From the NCBI GenBank assembly GCA_025200525.1, contig CM045760.1:44659932-44723931 (forward strand): a DNA stretch of 64,000 bases. Direction: 5' to 3'. This DNA is from Camellia lanceoleosa. Its lineage: Eukaryota; Streptophyta; Magnoliopsida; Ericales; Theaceae. Below the pieces are notes generated by a model. It worked only from the letters and a program-made list of their open reading frames with translations. It was not told where the DNA came from and searched no databases. The number at the start of each line of letters is the position of its first letter. Position 1 is the first letter of the stretch. The position numbers and the translations under genes are program-made. Of this stretch, positions 11,724-24,500 are shown piece after piece.

Positions 11724-14257
11724 TGTAGCGACCCCGGTCTTTTTCCATTTGATTGGTGTATCCGGACTTATGTTCCGTGGATTTTGTTGCCATTTTGTTG
11801 TCGTTGTTGTCCTTTGATTCCTTGTTCTTTGGTTATAGGATGTTTTGGGCAGGTTGATTGCAGGTTGGTTGGGTTTAGAAACCAACTCTTGATGTTCAGT
11901 TTTTGGCTTGGTATTTCGAGCGAGCCTTTCTTATCGGCGAGGTTGCGTCGATGCTAGACGATCGCGATGGTTGTTGGCTCGAGGGAGCTCCCCTTCGCTC
12001 GCCTGAGCTGGTTTGTTTTTGGCTCGAGCGAGCTTCTTTTCGCTCGAGGGAGGCTTTCTTGTGTCTGGTCGCTCGAGCGACCAGGTCTTCGCTCGAGCGA
12101 GCTTTGTCAGATTTCAAGAGGGCGTGAGGGAAAAATAGCATTTTTCTCCTTCTTTCTTTCTTGAAACCCTAGCAGTCGAGACTCTCTCTCTCTAAACATA
12201 CTCTCTCTAGATTTCATCTCTTTCTACTATAAATCCATCCTAGGTCCTTTGTTAAAAAGGTAGAGGAGAGTGAGGGCTACATTTTAATCTGAAAATAGTG
12301 GATTTGGAGCACTTTGATTCCGGGTCATCTTCTCCATTTGGGTTCTCCTTTGAGGTAGGGATTCTCCTTGTTCTCTTTTCAATACTCCTACTATAGATAG
12401 ACATGTGGTTATTTTTGTATTGCATGAAAACTACATCATGTTGGAATTTTATATAAATTCATGAGGTTGAACTTTGGGTTGGTTGTTGGTTTTAGATCTT
12501 TGATTATTAGATGTGCTTTGGGCTAATTGGGTGGTTAATTAGCGAGTTGTTGTTGAAAGGAGAGGAAACCCTAATATTTATTGATTTAATAATTTAATAG
12601 AGGGGTTTGATCTTTGGGTAAATACTTGGGTATTTTGGGTTTTAAATGAAACCATTGTTGGCTATTGTAGATGATTGAGGCTTTTGTTCAATAATGAGAA
12701 AGAGGGAAGAAAACCCTATTATGGTGATTATGATTTAATTTGTATAATTAAATTGGAATGGCTTTGAAAGGAATGTAGTTGATTAAAATGAGTTAGGGCT
12801 TATTGTCCTTGAAGTTAGTTTTGGGAAAACAAAAGGAAGTGGGATTGGTTTTGTGGAATAGGAATGGTACTTTGAAATAAGTATGAATATTGGATTGTTG
12901 TATCTTATACTACTATGTTAGTATTTGTGTTAAGTTGATAATCTCATGATAATTGAGTAAGTTTATAGATGTATAATATACTTGCATCTAGAGGTTTTGT
13001 CCTTGGTCGTCGGGGGAGGATGATACGGTTGTGTTGAATTGTTGTGTATGCTTTACACGTGTGTTCATCTATTTTAAACACATTCTTTGTTATCTTGGTA
13101 GTTTATGTATATGCATTATACATGTTGGATATGCCTTGTGTGCATGGTGGTTGTTGGCGTTATATGCCGCTTATAATCAAAGGTACCGTTACCTTCCGAC
13201 TAGCGCTGGAGAACTCAGATGCGCTTATAATCTAAGGTGCCACACCCTTCGGCTAGCGCTGGTAAAATGGTATGTTGTTGTGAGAAGTACATTTTGGCTT
13301 ACTATGCACATAGCTAGTAGAGCGAAGTTGATAGTAGTTATTGCGATATCTTTGGCTTACTAAACACATGGTTAGTAGAGCAAAAGGGGAATTGTTGTTG
13401 TTTAGTTGTAACTGAAAATATCATGGATTTGATTGGTTACAGTTCGGAGGACCGAGTTACTCCATTGATTGATGGTATACATGTTGGTGGGTTGTAATTT
13501 ATGTTTTTACAAAGTTATGCATGTATGGTTATGATAATATTGGGAATGAATCAAAATGTCATTTTTGTCTTTTGGAAAATGTGAAGGAGATCGAATGTTT
13601 TAAAAATAAACATGTTTAAAAAAAGATACGTCTGTCGTATGTATGGGAAATGGATGAGAGTATCGGGCTTAGTGATGATTTTCCTAAGTAGTGGTTAATA
13701 TTATGAAAGGATGGGAATGGGGATTAATGAGAGGAATATGGAAAGATGAATCGCTTGTAGCGTTGAATGAAACGGTTGTTTTCAAAAGGAAAGTTCATAC
13801 ATATATATTTTTGTATAAACTGTCACATTATTATTCTAGTATGAGAAAGAGTGTTCATGATCATAGCTATCTGTACTGTTGTTATTGTTGAGGATCATGT
13901 TGAGATCCCTACTGGACTATATGTTCATCCCACGTTGTTGAATCTTTTTCAGGTGTTTAGCAGGATGTGCTACAAGATTTGGATCTACTTATTTGTTGGC
14001 CACGGGGCCTCTTTGTTGTTGGCGGAACGCCATATGTGTAAAAGGGTTACACCCTTCATTTGTTTATTTAAAGGTTGTAAGCCTAAGGGCAATTTATTAG
14101 TATGTTCATGTAATGTTGACTTTGCATACGAATGAGAGTATTGCTAATCACTTCTACGGATTAAATATATGAGTTTACTTCCGCACGTTATCTCTGAAAT
14201 TGAATTAAGTTAATGAATTTGGTAATGACTTCGAGTAATAAAAAGTGGGGCGTGACA
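11724..14257 (+). mobile_element. Second Ty3/gypsy solo LTR, inserted in copia pol
   Basis: TGTAGCGACCCC...GGGGCGTGACA with the 5-bp duplication GGTTT (11719-11723 and 14258-14262). The copia WHLRF/GHLNF junction is intact across it. It is 2,534 bp long and non-coding. A TATA-like box (CTATAAATCC) lies at about 12228. Upstream of that, 11915-12115 is crowded with palindromic GCTCGAGCGAGC units. Near 13167-13270 a unit of about 55 bp (CGCTTATAATC..AGCGCTGG) is tandemly repeated. Confidence 0.9.
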
Positions 14258-15350
14258 GGTTTGGACATCTCAACTTTGGAAGCTTTAAGCTGTTGTCAAG
14301 CAAGAATATGGTGAAAGGGCTCTCTCATATTGCTTATACTAATGAGGTATGTGAAAGTTGCATTCTTGGCAAGCATCATAGAACTAGCTTTGCCAAAGAA
14401 GTGAAGTGGAGAGCAACGAAGCCGTTGGAGCTAGTGCATACTGATGTGTGTGGTCCATTGAAGCCAATGTCAAATGGACAAAATAGATATTTTCTTACAT
14501 TCATTGATGATTATAGCCGGAAGACATGGATGTATTTTCTTAAAAGAAAGTCGAAGGTGTTCAGTATCTTCAACGAATTCAAAGTTCTTTTAGAAAAGCA
14601 AAGCGGCTACTACATCAAGACATTGCGATCAGATCAAGGTGGAGAATATACATCAGATGTTTTTGAGAATTATTGCAAAGAGCATGGAATCAAGCATCAA
14701 ACAACACTATCCTATACGCCACAGCTGAATGGTGTTGCTGAAAGGAAGAATCACACAATCTTAGATATGGTAAGGAGCATGTTGAAAGGAAAGGGATTGC
14801 CTAAGCAATTTTGGCCTGAAGCCGTATCGTGTGCTGTATTTGTTGAACAAATGTCCAACCAGGAGCCTTCATTCTAGGACTCCAGAAGAAGCTTGGAGTT
14901 CACATAAACCAAGTGTTAACCATCTTAGAATATTTGGGTGTGTTGCGTACACCAAGATTCCAGAAGCAAGAAGAACCAAGCTCGATGATAAGGGAGAAAA
15001 ATGTATCCTTGTCGGATATGGAGACAGAACAATGGGATACAAGTTATATAATTCCATCACCAGAAAGGTGATCATGAGTAGAGATGTGATATTTGAAGAA
15101 GAAGAAGCTTGGAACTGGAATCAAGATGAAGTTGTTAAAGATGCAAAACTCATTCTTGAAGATGAAACATCAAAAGCTCCAGTTGAAATCACAAGAGAAG
15201 TTCAAGATGAGCCACAAACTCCTCCATATAGAATACCGGCACCTAGATCGCCAGTTTCTCACAGAAGTGCTGCATCATCATCATCATCATCATCATCAGA
15301 TGATAGTTTTTTTCAAACAACCAAGACCAATGAGAAATTTGTAGGAGATA
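14258..15350 (+). pseudogene. Integrase domain of copia element B
   Basis: It starts with the zinc-binding HHCC region (GHLNFGS..., [10 protein letters not shown]) and continues into the catalytic core with [16 protein letters not shown] and SDQGGEY and the glutamate-containing NGVAERKN motif, so the D,D,E residues are present. A single-base frame change near 14860 moves the rest (TPEEAW, GCVAYTKIP, VGYGD) into another frame. A serine run (about 15275-15297) lies in the linker before reverse transcriptase, and another frame break follows near 15350. The domain would insert the DNA copy into the host chromosome; here the frame breaks disable it. Confidence 0.93.
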
Positions 15351-16967
15351 TATGAAGCTACAGAAGAAGCAGATCTGAATTTGTTCTGCCTACTCGCAGA
15401 TAGTGATCCACTTACCTTCTCAGAAGCCATCCAAGAAGATAAATGGAAGAAAGCAATGAATGAAGAACTTCATGCCATTGAGAAAAATGACACATGGAAG
15501 CTTACTAGTCTACCGGAGGGGCACAAACCTATTGGAGTGAAATGGGTATACAAGACAAAGAGGAATGCACAAGGCGAAGTGCAACGCTACAAGGCAAGAT
15601 TAGTGGCAAAAGGTTACGAGCAGAGAGCTAGAATTGACTATGGAGAGGTGTTTGCTCCAGTTGCCCGATTGGAGACTATCAGGCTAATGATTTCTTTGGC
15701 TGTCCAACACAAGTGGCAGATTTATCAACTTGATGTGAAATTTGCATTTCTTAACGGTTTCCTTGAAGAAGAAATCTATATTGAACAACCGTTGGGATAT
15801 GTTCAGAATGAGCATGAAGACAAAGTGTACAAATTGAAGAAAGCACTTTATGGATTGAAGCAAGCTCCGCGTGCATGGAATATTAGAATTGATCAGTATT
15901 TTCATGACAATGGTTTTGAAAAATGTCCATATGAGCACGCACTATATTTGAAGAAAGAAGTTGATGGAAGCATATTTCTTGCTTGTCTTTATGTTGATGA
16001 TCTGATTTTCACCGGAAACAATCTAGTCATGTTCAAAGACTTTAAAAGAAGCACGGTCCAAGAATTTGAAATGACAGATATTGGATTGATGGCTCATTGT
16101 CTCGACATTGAAGTGGCACAAAGAAAAGATGGAATTTTTATTTCCCAAAGTGGCTATGCCAAGGAAATTCTCAAGAGATATGGAATGGGGAATTGCAATC
16201 CAGTGAACACTCCTGTAGGCAGTGGAGTGGAGCTCAGAAAAGGTACAAAGGCAGGTGATGTGGATCCAACTTATTTCAAGAGCCTAGTTGGAAGTCTTCG
16301 ATATCTTATTTGCACCAAGCAAGACATACTCTATGGAGTAGGACTGATTAGCAGATATATGGAAACACCGGATCAGTCACACCTTTATGCAGCAAAAAGG
16401 ATTCTTCGCTACATCAAAGGTACAGTCGATGATGGTTTATTCTATAAACTAACTGATAATTGTAGTCTTGTTGGCTACTCAGATAGCGACTGGGGACGTG
16501 ACTTGGATGAACGGAAAAGTACTACGGGATTTACTTTCTTTATGGGAGATATAGCCTTCATCTGGTCGTCCAAAAAGCAAGCCATTGTGACATTATCGAC
16601 TTGCGAAGCTGAGTATGTTGCAGCCAACTCAGTCGTATGCCATGCAATATGGTTACGGAACATGTTGAAGCATTTAGGATTTCCACAAGAAAATCCTACT
16701 GAGATCTATGTTGATAATCGCTCAGCAATTGCATTAGCAAAGAACCCAGTTTATCATGAAAGAAGTAAGCATATTGACACCCGCTATCATTTCATCCGAG
16801 AGCATGTGAAAAATAAAGAGGTGGAATTATTTCCTTGCAAATCTCAAGATCAACTTGCAGATATTTTCACGAAGCCATTGAAAAATGATCTGTTCAACAG
16901 AATGAAGATAATGCTCGGGATGAAGCAGCATGGAGAATCAAGATTAAGGGGGGATGTTGTGAAGTAA
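15351..16967 (+). pseudogene. Reverse transcriptase and RNase H of copia element B
   Basis: A long uninterrupted frame; its first ATG, at 15381, is internal to the polyprotein. The reverse transcriptase core shows KWVYKTKRN, KARLVAKGY, QLDVKFAFLNG, YGLKQAPRAW and the catalytic YVDDLIFTG (about 15990). RNase H shows YSDSDWGRD, STTGF, LSTCEAEYVAA, DNRSAIALA and the histidine-containing HIDTRYHFIRE. The frame ends at 16967, ten bases inside the 3' LTR, as is usual for copia. It is the best preserved part of the element, but it is cut off from gag and integrase by frame changes. Its role would be to copy the RNA into DNA and digest the RNA. Confidence 0.95.
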
Positions 16968-17327
16968 TCTTGCTTCACTATAAAACAATTTCCACCGGCC
17001 TAAGAATTGGCCTAAGAGTAGAATGGAGGCTGGAAATCAAGATTGTCAAAAGTAGCAGTTGCAAATCAAGTTTGTCGTTTGAAATTTGTTGCCTCAGCCG
17101 TAGTTGCATTTAATGCGTTCACATTGTTAGTTTTATCTATATATAGCTCTTGTATTATGAGAGTTCAGTGTGTGGGAAAAAAGAAGAGTTCGAGAGTTTT
17201 TCCTCTCCTCAGTGTATCCTAAATATTTGAGTTAAATAATCTGTTTTTTCTGATTATACATTCTCTCTCTCTCGTATTTTTTTTTATTTTATGAACATAA
17301 GTGGTTTGCGCCCCACTCCCACCAACA
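16958..17327 (+). repeat. 3' LTR of copia element B
   Basis: 370 bp, preceded by a polypurine tract (AAGGGGGGA at about 16946-16954) that would prime plus-strand synthesis. It pairs with 8264-8627 and is followed by the target duplication ATTAT. Confidence 0.95.
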
Positions 17328-17332
17328 ATTAT

Positions 17333-17890
17333 TAGTTCACACAAACAATTCTATCTTCTTCTTCTTTTTCTTTTTTTTTTTTTTTTTTTTTTCACATCAC
17401 TTAATCCCCATAATATCCTCATCTTTAACCTTCGAGCCCTAACCCTAACCCTATCTCTATCCCTCTACCACCCTCACTGGCGCAACTCTCTCTCTTCACT
17501 GTTACCCACTCCCCAACCTCCACCTCTTCCCTTCTTTTCCCTCTCCATCGCAGCCACTTTCTTTGTCTTTTTCTTCTTTTTCCTCCTCCTCCTCCTCCTA
17601 CTCCTAGATCTTTGGGGGAGGGGTGGTCATAATGGTAGGGGCCTAGGCAACGGATTGGGTTGCGGTGGTACGGGTTGGGGAGGGGGGACACAATGGTGGG
17701 AGGGCTAGTGAGGGGGATTGCGGTGGTGGGGAGCTGCGGGTCACAATGTTGTGGGGCAGGGTGGTGGTGGCTAGGGGTGGCGGTTGGCAATGGTGGGGTT
17801 GGGAGGGAAGGTGTGCATCTTTTGTCCTTAATAGTAATTTGTTTCTGGGACACAATCGTAATTTAATAAAAAATGGTGTGAACTGAGAAG
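17333..17890. repeat. Low-complexity stretch, possibly a small inverted-repeat element
   Basis: A long T run, CT-rich and (TCC)n tracts and then GGTGG-rich sequence. The ends AGTTCACAC (17334) and GTGTGAACT (17876) are inverted copies, so it may be a MITE of about 550 bp, but a target duplication is not clear. Two CCCTAA units at about 17436 look telomere-like by chance. The long frames on both strands are composition artefacts. Confidence 0.35.
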
Positions 17891-18392
17891 AATGATGGTA
17901 TGTAGAAGCTCCTCAATGTCAAGGACCACCAAATAACTTCTCTAGCAACATACCTTTCTATTAGGGAAGTTTCCCGAAAGGTACAAAGATGTTACCTGCC
18001 AGGCATTACTTAGCTATCCAACCATCTTAAACCCAGTTGGATGGAATTAATACAAATGGCTTAATATGCACAATGAATGTTGGACAATCCAAATCCAAAT
18101 GGCAATCAAGCCAAGCTTATTAATTTCTTAGCATATATGATCAATTTGCTATTCTATTACGAATTTTTTTATAATTTTTTTTTTATAAATTTTTTAAACT
18201 AATACTAATTCGGTACTTTATTTTTGAATCAAATTTTAGGAGACCATATAGCGCCAATTTTGCATACCTTTCCTAATGCATGTCCAGTCAAACTTAATAG
18301 AATTTGTACTTGTTATATATATGTTAGGATCTTGTTACAATATATTTCATGGTGAACTTCATTACATTTTGTTTTGTATAGTTAAAACAGCC
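17891..18392 (+). promoter_or_regulatory. Upstream region of the host gene
   Basis: Ordinary AT-rich sequence. A TATA-like run (TTATATATATG at about 18312) lies some 80 bases before the first ATG of the proposed gene. No transposon ends seen. Whether an earlier 5' UTR exon exists cannot be told. Confidence 0.35.
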
Positions 18393-18505
18393 ATGGAAGC
18401 ATCAATTTCTTCTGAGGCTAACTTTCAGATTCCAACCAATTCCTGCATACCACTTTCTGTTCCATCTGGAGATGAAGTCGACTTAACCATCTTAGGGTTT
18501 ACAAG
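18393..18505 (+). CDS. Host gene exon 1
   Basis: ATG at 18393; the exon ends with the donor ACAAG|GTAAG and leaves two bases (AG) of an arginine codon that the next exon completes with G. It encodes a Ser/Thr-rich N terminus with the [10 protein letters not shown] ending. The frame is open upstream as far as 18276, but that part has no gene-like composition. Confidence 0.6.
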
Positions 18506-21500
18506 GTAAGTAGTACAAAAATATTGGGTTAGGAAGTATTCTTATGTGGGTTTTATTTATTTATTTGTGTAGTTTTATGTTTACAACTTATCTATGAAAG
18601 GCAAAATAATATTCATCAATGTTCTTTCTCTACTTATTAATCCACATGTGTCTTGCTCACTGTTCATTTTTATCCCATGTTTGGATAAAAGAGGATTGTG
18701 TAGCTTGAAAATCCCTTTATATCCCTCACTAGCATGAACTTAATATGAATATGCAAATAACTGCTAGGGTATTCCCATCAATAGGGCTACAAACGAATCA
18801 AGCAATTCATGAATAGCTCGAGCTTGGATCATTTAAAGCTCTTTTGAATATGGCTCGTTTACTAAATGAACGAGTTTTGAGCAAAATTTTTAGGTTCATT
18901 TATTTATCAAGTTGAGCTCAACTAGACCAAAGCTTGCCTCATGTAGGCTCATGAACACAAATGCTATATAAATTAATATTCATTTTTAATAATATATTTT
19001 CATTAATTTAATTTATTTCGGTATTTATGTTTGGAGTTTTTGCTAATTTACATATTTAATTGATAAAACTAACAACAATATGAGCATTACTTACATTTTG
19101 CACATAATCTTCTTTTTTTCTCTTAATTTGCATGTTAATTTAAGTTTTAATTTTCTTTCAAAGCTCTAGCTTGACCTTGGCTCTTTTAAGTAATTGAGCT
19201 GACTCAGCCGAGCTTGATTTTCACAAATAATAGATGAGTCGAGCTCAAGCATGAGCTCAATTTTTTTAAGCTCCACTTAAGCCCAACTCAAACTCGAGCT
19301 CAACAAATTTTCAACAAGCTGAGCTCCAACATCTCAAAGCTCGGCTCTATCCATTTGCATTCCTATTTGTAACGAACTCATTGCTCCTTCCTTTAAGCGT
19401 TTCAAAAAATGGGCAAGGGGCACCACATCAGCGCTTGAGTGCAGTAAAAAGAAGGCAAGGGTCTTAGCGTTTTTCTAAACTAGTGCAGGTAAAGAAATTA
19501 GTCTAGGATTGTAGGTATAGATTAGCAATGTTGAATATGCAAACACTAATAGGTAAAACTATGAAATTAGTAAATATTATGATTAGAAGAAAATAGTATA
19601 AGATGCTTACAAGAAACTAAATTGTAACAATGTAGTAACGATGTCGAAGAAAAAGTTAATAAAGTTTGTGTATAAAATTTAATAGGAGTGAAATCGGTCC
19701 AGTTTGCATTTTTTTGGATAGAACTGGTAAAATCGATTTTCTACATATGACACCGAAACAGACCAACGAGCAATTAGACTGGACCGGTAAATTTGGTTTC
19801 GGTTTGGTTTAGTGCGGTTTACCGATTTGGGAATTTGTTTAAAAAAAATAATAACTACCTTCATTTATTTTTTTTGAAAAAAAAGATCAATCTAATTAAG
19901 ATATAAGGCAACAAACAACAACCTAGTTGCACCAAGACTAATGTATCAAATATCAAATTCAACAATAGTAAGAGCTAATGCTTGTATATTATTTGAATGT
20001 TCAGTAAATTCGGCATAATTTGTAAATTTGATTTGGTTCGATTTGGCGTGAAATCTCCAAAACCAAACATTGAACCGAATTTCAGGAAAAAAAATTCTCA
20101 ACACAGACCGACTGTTTGGCGGTGTAGAAAAAATGAAAATCGATTCGGTCTTTGTCGATTCATTTGGTGTAGGCAGTTTTTCTTTCACCCCTAAAATTTG
20201 CCATTCTGGAAAAGATAGACATAGAAATGACATAGTAATAATTGTAACAAAGCATCTTAAAGATAGGTAGAAAAAATATTGTTTTTATAGAATGTGCAAA
20301 ATTGAAAAACAAATGGTGAAATCTAAAAAGTGAGGAATTAGAATTATTAAAGGATAAAATGTTGAAAGAAGCAACATTAAGTTTGGAAGGTGATTTGCTT
20401 AGTCCTTGACCCAAAATGCCACTCTCATTTTAATAAGCAGTGGAATGAGATTCCAATTGGGTTGTGTATCCTCGAAGACAAGCTTGTTCCTAACATTCTG
20501 AATTGTCCACAGAATTGCAAATGCAATTACTTCCCATATAGCACTAACCTTTCTAACACTACCATCATCCAAAGAACACTCGATATTTGACACAAAGAAA
20601 TTAAACAAAGTAGGGCACCTACCTTCCATTGCAATGATATCTTTCCATATCCTGGATGAATTGTATGAAGATGTGCCAAAAGGAAGCTAGGAGTTGTTCA
20701 CATTGCTTGATTTGCTGCAGATAATTCTCTTCAAAAAAGCATTCCCTTGTGTGCCAAATCTCCACCACCATATCATAAAAAAAACGTTCTATTCATTTCC
20801 CTGATTTTTCTGTTTCCCAATCCTCCATCCTCTTTACTTTCTATAACACTTTCCCATTTGTAATGTACAAATGTGATCATCATAGCATTATTGCTCCTTT
20901 TTAATGCAAAGTGTTGCAATATAGCAAAGGGAGAGAAACAAAGTATTACAATATACCAAAGAGAGTGAAATAGAATAGTTCTGGAGAGAATAGAATATCA
21001 GTAGATGATCTAGGCTTTCTTCTAGTTGTACTCTAGTGCTTCATGATTTAGACTTGTTATCTTTTTCAGTAGTTCACGTATGTTACTTATATGTATATAT
21101 ACACAACTTTTTATACATTCAGAGAGTACAAGAAATGTTTCGGATTGTGATTTTGTGTTTCACTAGTTGATTTGGGTTCCCTTGCCTAGTTCGGATATGA
21201 ATGCATCTGATCTTAATCCTATCTATCATATGACACCTTGTGTAGGTTTTTGCAATCTGACGCTGGATCAAAAGTCGGTTCACTTCCATTGATTTCTAGC
21301 CTTGATGGTCTAGGAAAGCTGCAATCTGTTGAAGGAATGACTATTCAAAAAGCTTTTGAATTGATGAACAGAGTCAAACCCATTCAGGTGCCTTATTCTG
21401 CTCATAATCAGTAATTTGAAACAATTGTTCTTCTCTTGCACTTGGACAAGACTATTTTTTTTTTCTTTTGATAAATCACTTGGACAAGACATCATGCTTT

Positions 21501-24500
21501 CAATGATGAGTAACAATTAATGATATGAGGTCACAACCAAGGTTTTAAACAACGTAACCAAGGTATTGCAAAAATTTTAAAATCATCACCGTGAAAAGAA
21601 GCGCATAGCGTTGAACAAACTGACATATCATCTCTGAATCAGGTCATGAATCAGCTATGAAGTGATATATATCGCAAACCGGTCAATATGCATGCGATTT
21701 TTATTCCCACTGGTATACCAGAGTGTATCGGTATTAAAGGCCAAAAAAAAAAAAAATTTCATATCGGCTGGTATTACTATATATCATTCGATATTTAAAA
21801 TCATGCTCACAACATGTTCCAAAGTGATCATTGTTGAATCCCTTGGAATCATTTATATGATCAACTTGCCTATCTTTTTCTTGAAACAAAAGTATTCGGT
21901 TTGAATAGAAAGAATAAAAGACTTAATAAATCACCCACAAAGAACATAAGGAATATTATTTGCTAATCTTTTGAATTAGTTAACCACGTGACAAGGAGCT
22001 TAAAGTTTTAAGCAGTTATTGTCGTGAAAATTATTTTCATCAATTTATGTCCTCTAAATCTATTGGGCCCACTTTGTATGTTGAATTTGGTCAAGGCTGT
22101 TGAATGTAACAATTTCTATGTAACAATTTCTACCTACTCCACCTATAATTTCTACCTCCTCCACCTACAAATACTCCACCTACTCCACATTAGTTAGTGC
22201 TCCATTAGTTAGTGCTATAGTTAGTGCCCCATATAGTTAGTGATATAGTTAGTGATCCATTATGGTATAGTACTCCATTATGGCTCCATTGTATCCTATT
22301 TCTCTCTATAAAAGAGAGCTCTTGTAAGAACATTATAAATCAATCAATAATATCTATACATTAATTTCCTACATGGTATCAGAGCTATAGGTTAAGCTCT
22401 TGGTGTTCTTCGTCTTACCGGCGGGCGGCAACCTTGCCTTGGCCGTCCGCCGGACCTCAACCTATTCCGCTGTAATCTCTATCAATACACATCAAGTTCA
22501 CCTATATTTGGATCATCCCCTTCTGTGTTTAGTTCTAGTTTTTCATTCTCTACAAACCCATCTGGGACAACATCTTCCCAACCTATTTTTGGAACAACCT
22601 CAGCCCCTCTATTTGGAGCTAGTATCTCTCCATCGCTTTTTGGTGTTCCCAGCTCATCTATCTCATCTACATTTGAATCAGTACCTACAAATACCATGTC
22701 AACCCCATTATTTGGATCAGTCTTGGTGACTTTTCCAGGGTAAAGGTTAGCTTTCTGGACGAGGAAAGCAGCTGCTGACTGTTCAATTGGCTTTCCTTCT
22801 GGTGGGGGAAAGTTTTGGTTGCCAAGTCCAATCACTTCCACTTCTGGTGATTGCAATGCCACATGAGATCCTTCAGCCACTAGGATGTCAGTCCTCCCTG
22901 CAACCTCCAACAAATGCAAAGCATTTCTTGTAGCGAGTGTTGTATAGACATTTCCATATATGGTTGTGAGTCCAATCACTTCCACTTCTGGTGATCGCAA
23001 TGCCACAAATATTGCCATGGCTATTCAATTAGATCCTGTATTTGCGAAAAATATTGGGCAGATTGTTGTTCTTGGCGGCGCTTTTGCAGTAAATGGAAGT
23101 GTGAATCCAGCTGTGGAGACCAATATTTTTGGCGACCCAGATGCTGCAGATATTGTATTTACAAGCGGTGCTGATGTTTTGGCTGTTGGGATTAATGTTA
23201 CACATCAAGTTGTTTTGACAGATACTGATCGTGATAAGTTGGCACAATCTGGTGAAAAATTTGCTCATTACATGTGCAAGATCTTAGATGTGTACTTTTC
23301 GTATCATCATGATTCTTACTGCATGAAAGGTGTTTATCTTCATGATCCAACAGCCCTTCTTGCAGCTGTTAATCCTTCATTGATCACTTATACAGAAGGT
23401 ATTGTTAGAGTCCAGACAATTGGCATCACAAGGGGCCTTACATTATTTGACAACAAACAGAAAAGATTTGCTGAAGTTACTGAGTGGCCGGATAAACCCT
23501 CAGTCAAGGTGGCTGTGACTGTTGATGCTCCCTCTGTTCTCAAATTGGTGTCAAGGGAATCAGTAACTTTTGTTATTGATGAAAAACAAGGCCTAATTTC
23601 ATCTGAATCCACATCTGAACCATCAGATTCTGCAGTCTGTTCTTCAACAGACAGGTTGAACCTCCTCCTAAAAAAAACTTGAAGATGCATTCAACATCAC
23701 GGTCAAAGTACATCTGTGCATGTACAGATTGATAATCCAATGGAAAAACTAACCCTTGGACAAATGGATCATCTACATCAGGAGTCGGCAATGCTCATCC
23801 GTCCAATTTCTTTATTTATTTTTTCTTTCACATTATTTTTAATCTTTTTCAAATCAAATTCATACCATTCAGATTTGCACACCAACCTTATTTTATTCAT
23901 GCCGGGGATCAAACCCGATCACCAATTTACACAAAAAAAAAAAAAAAACACCGGCCTCACTTCTTCGCCTCTTCAGCTGTTATTTTCTTCTTGCCTTTGT
24001 CTTGGGCGTCCCTTGCCGGTGCTACCTCCGTGTTTCCCACGCCGCCGAGCACGTTCACTTCCCGTTGCTCCTCAACTGTCACATATGGCGGCCCTCCAAA
24101 TCTGAGCATCACAGTGGCCTTCTGCTTCAGTTCCTTATTTTCTGCCTTCAACCCACATATCTCTGCTCGGGCATCCTTATACATGCCACAGGCGAGCCGA
24201 TTAAGCGTTTAACTGCTGCACCTCATTTGTCCTACTTTGAAGCCAGTGCGACAGGTTTGAGACCGCAGTCATGGTCTCAACACATGACTTCAGTGTGTAA
24301 TAATTCGCCTCAATATCCGATTGTGCAGCCATTCTTCGCTTCACAGACAACATCGGAAAGTTCAAAGGCGCAAAACCAGGGGCGCTTGGTCCAGGGGCGC
24401 TTAGTTGCGGTTCAAGGGCACCTGCCCCGGCCATCTCTCTTGTGGACTCGTTGAGGTCGGGAAAGAGAGTGAGACCACGGGACGAAGAGGCTATGTTCTG

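Larger units (their letters stand above)
8264..17327 (+). mobile_element. Ty1/copia element B with both LTRs and target duplications, dead, with two nested insertions
   Basis: The LTRs are 8264-8627 and 16958-17327, with a 5-bp target duplication ATTAT at 8259-8263 and 17328-17332. The order gag, protease, integrase, reverse transcriptase, RNase H is that of Ty1/copia. A 968-bp hAT-like element and a 2,534-bp solo gypsy LTR are inserted; without them the element is about 5.5 kb, normal for copia. The LTRs differ by a 12-bp duplication, a 6-bp loss and scattered substitutions, so the insertion is not recent. The nested insertions are younger still. I do not assign a lineage. Confidence 0.95.

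Noticed and set aside
17430..17465. Telomere-like CCCTAACCCTAACCCTA
   Set aside because: Only two to three units, of the six-base rather than the plant seven-base type, inside a CT-rich low-complexity tract.
17425..17853. Proline-rich minus-strand frame of 142 codons
   Set aside because: Produced by the GGTGG/CCACC low-complexity tract; the overlapping plus frames are equally open.
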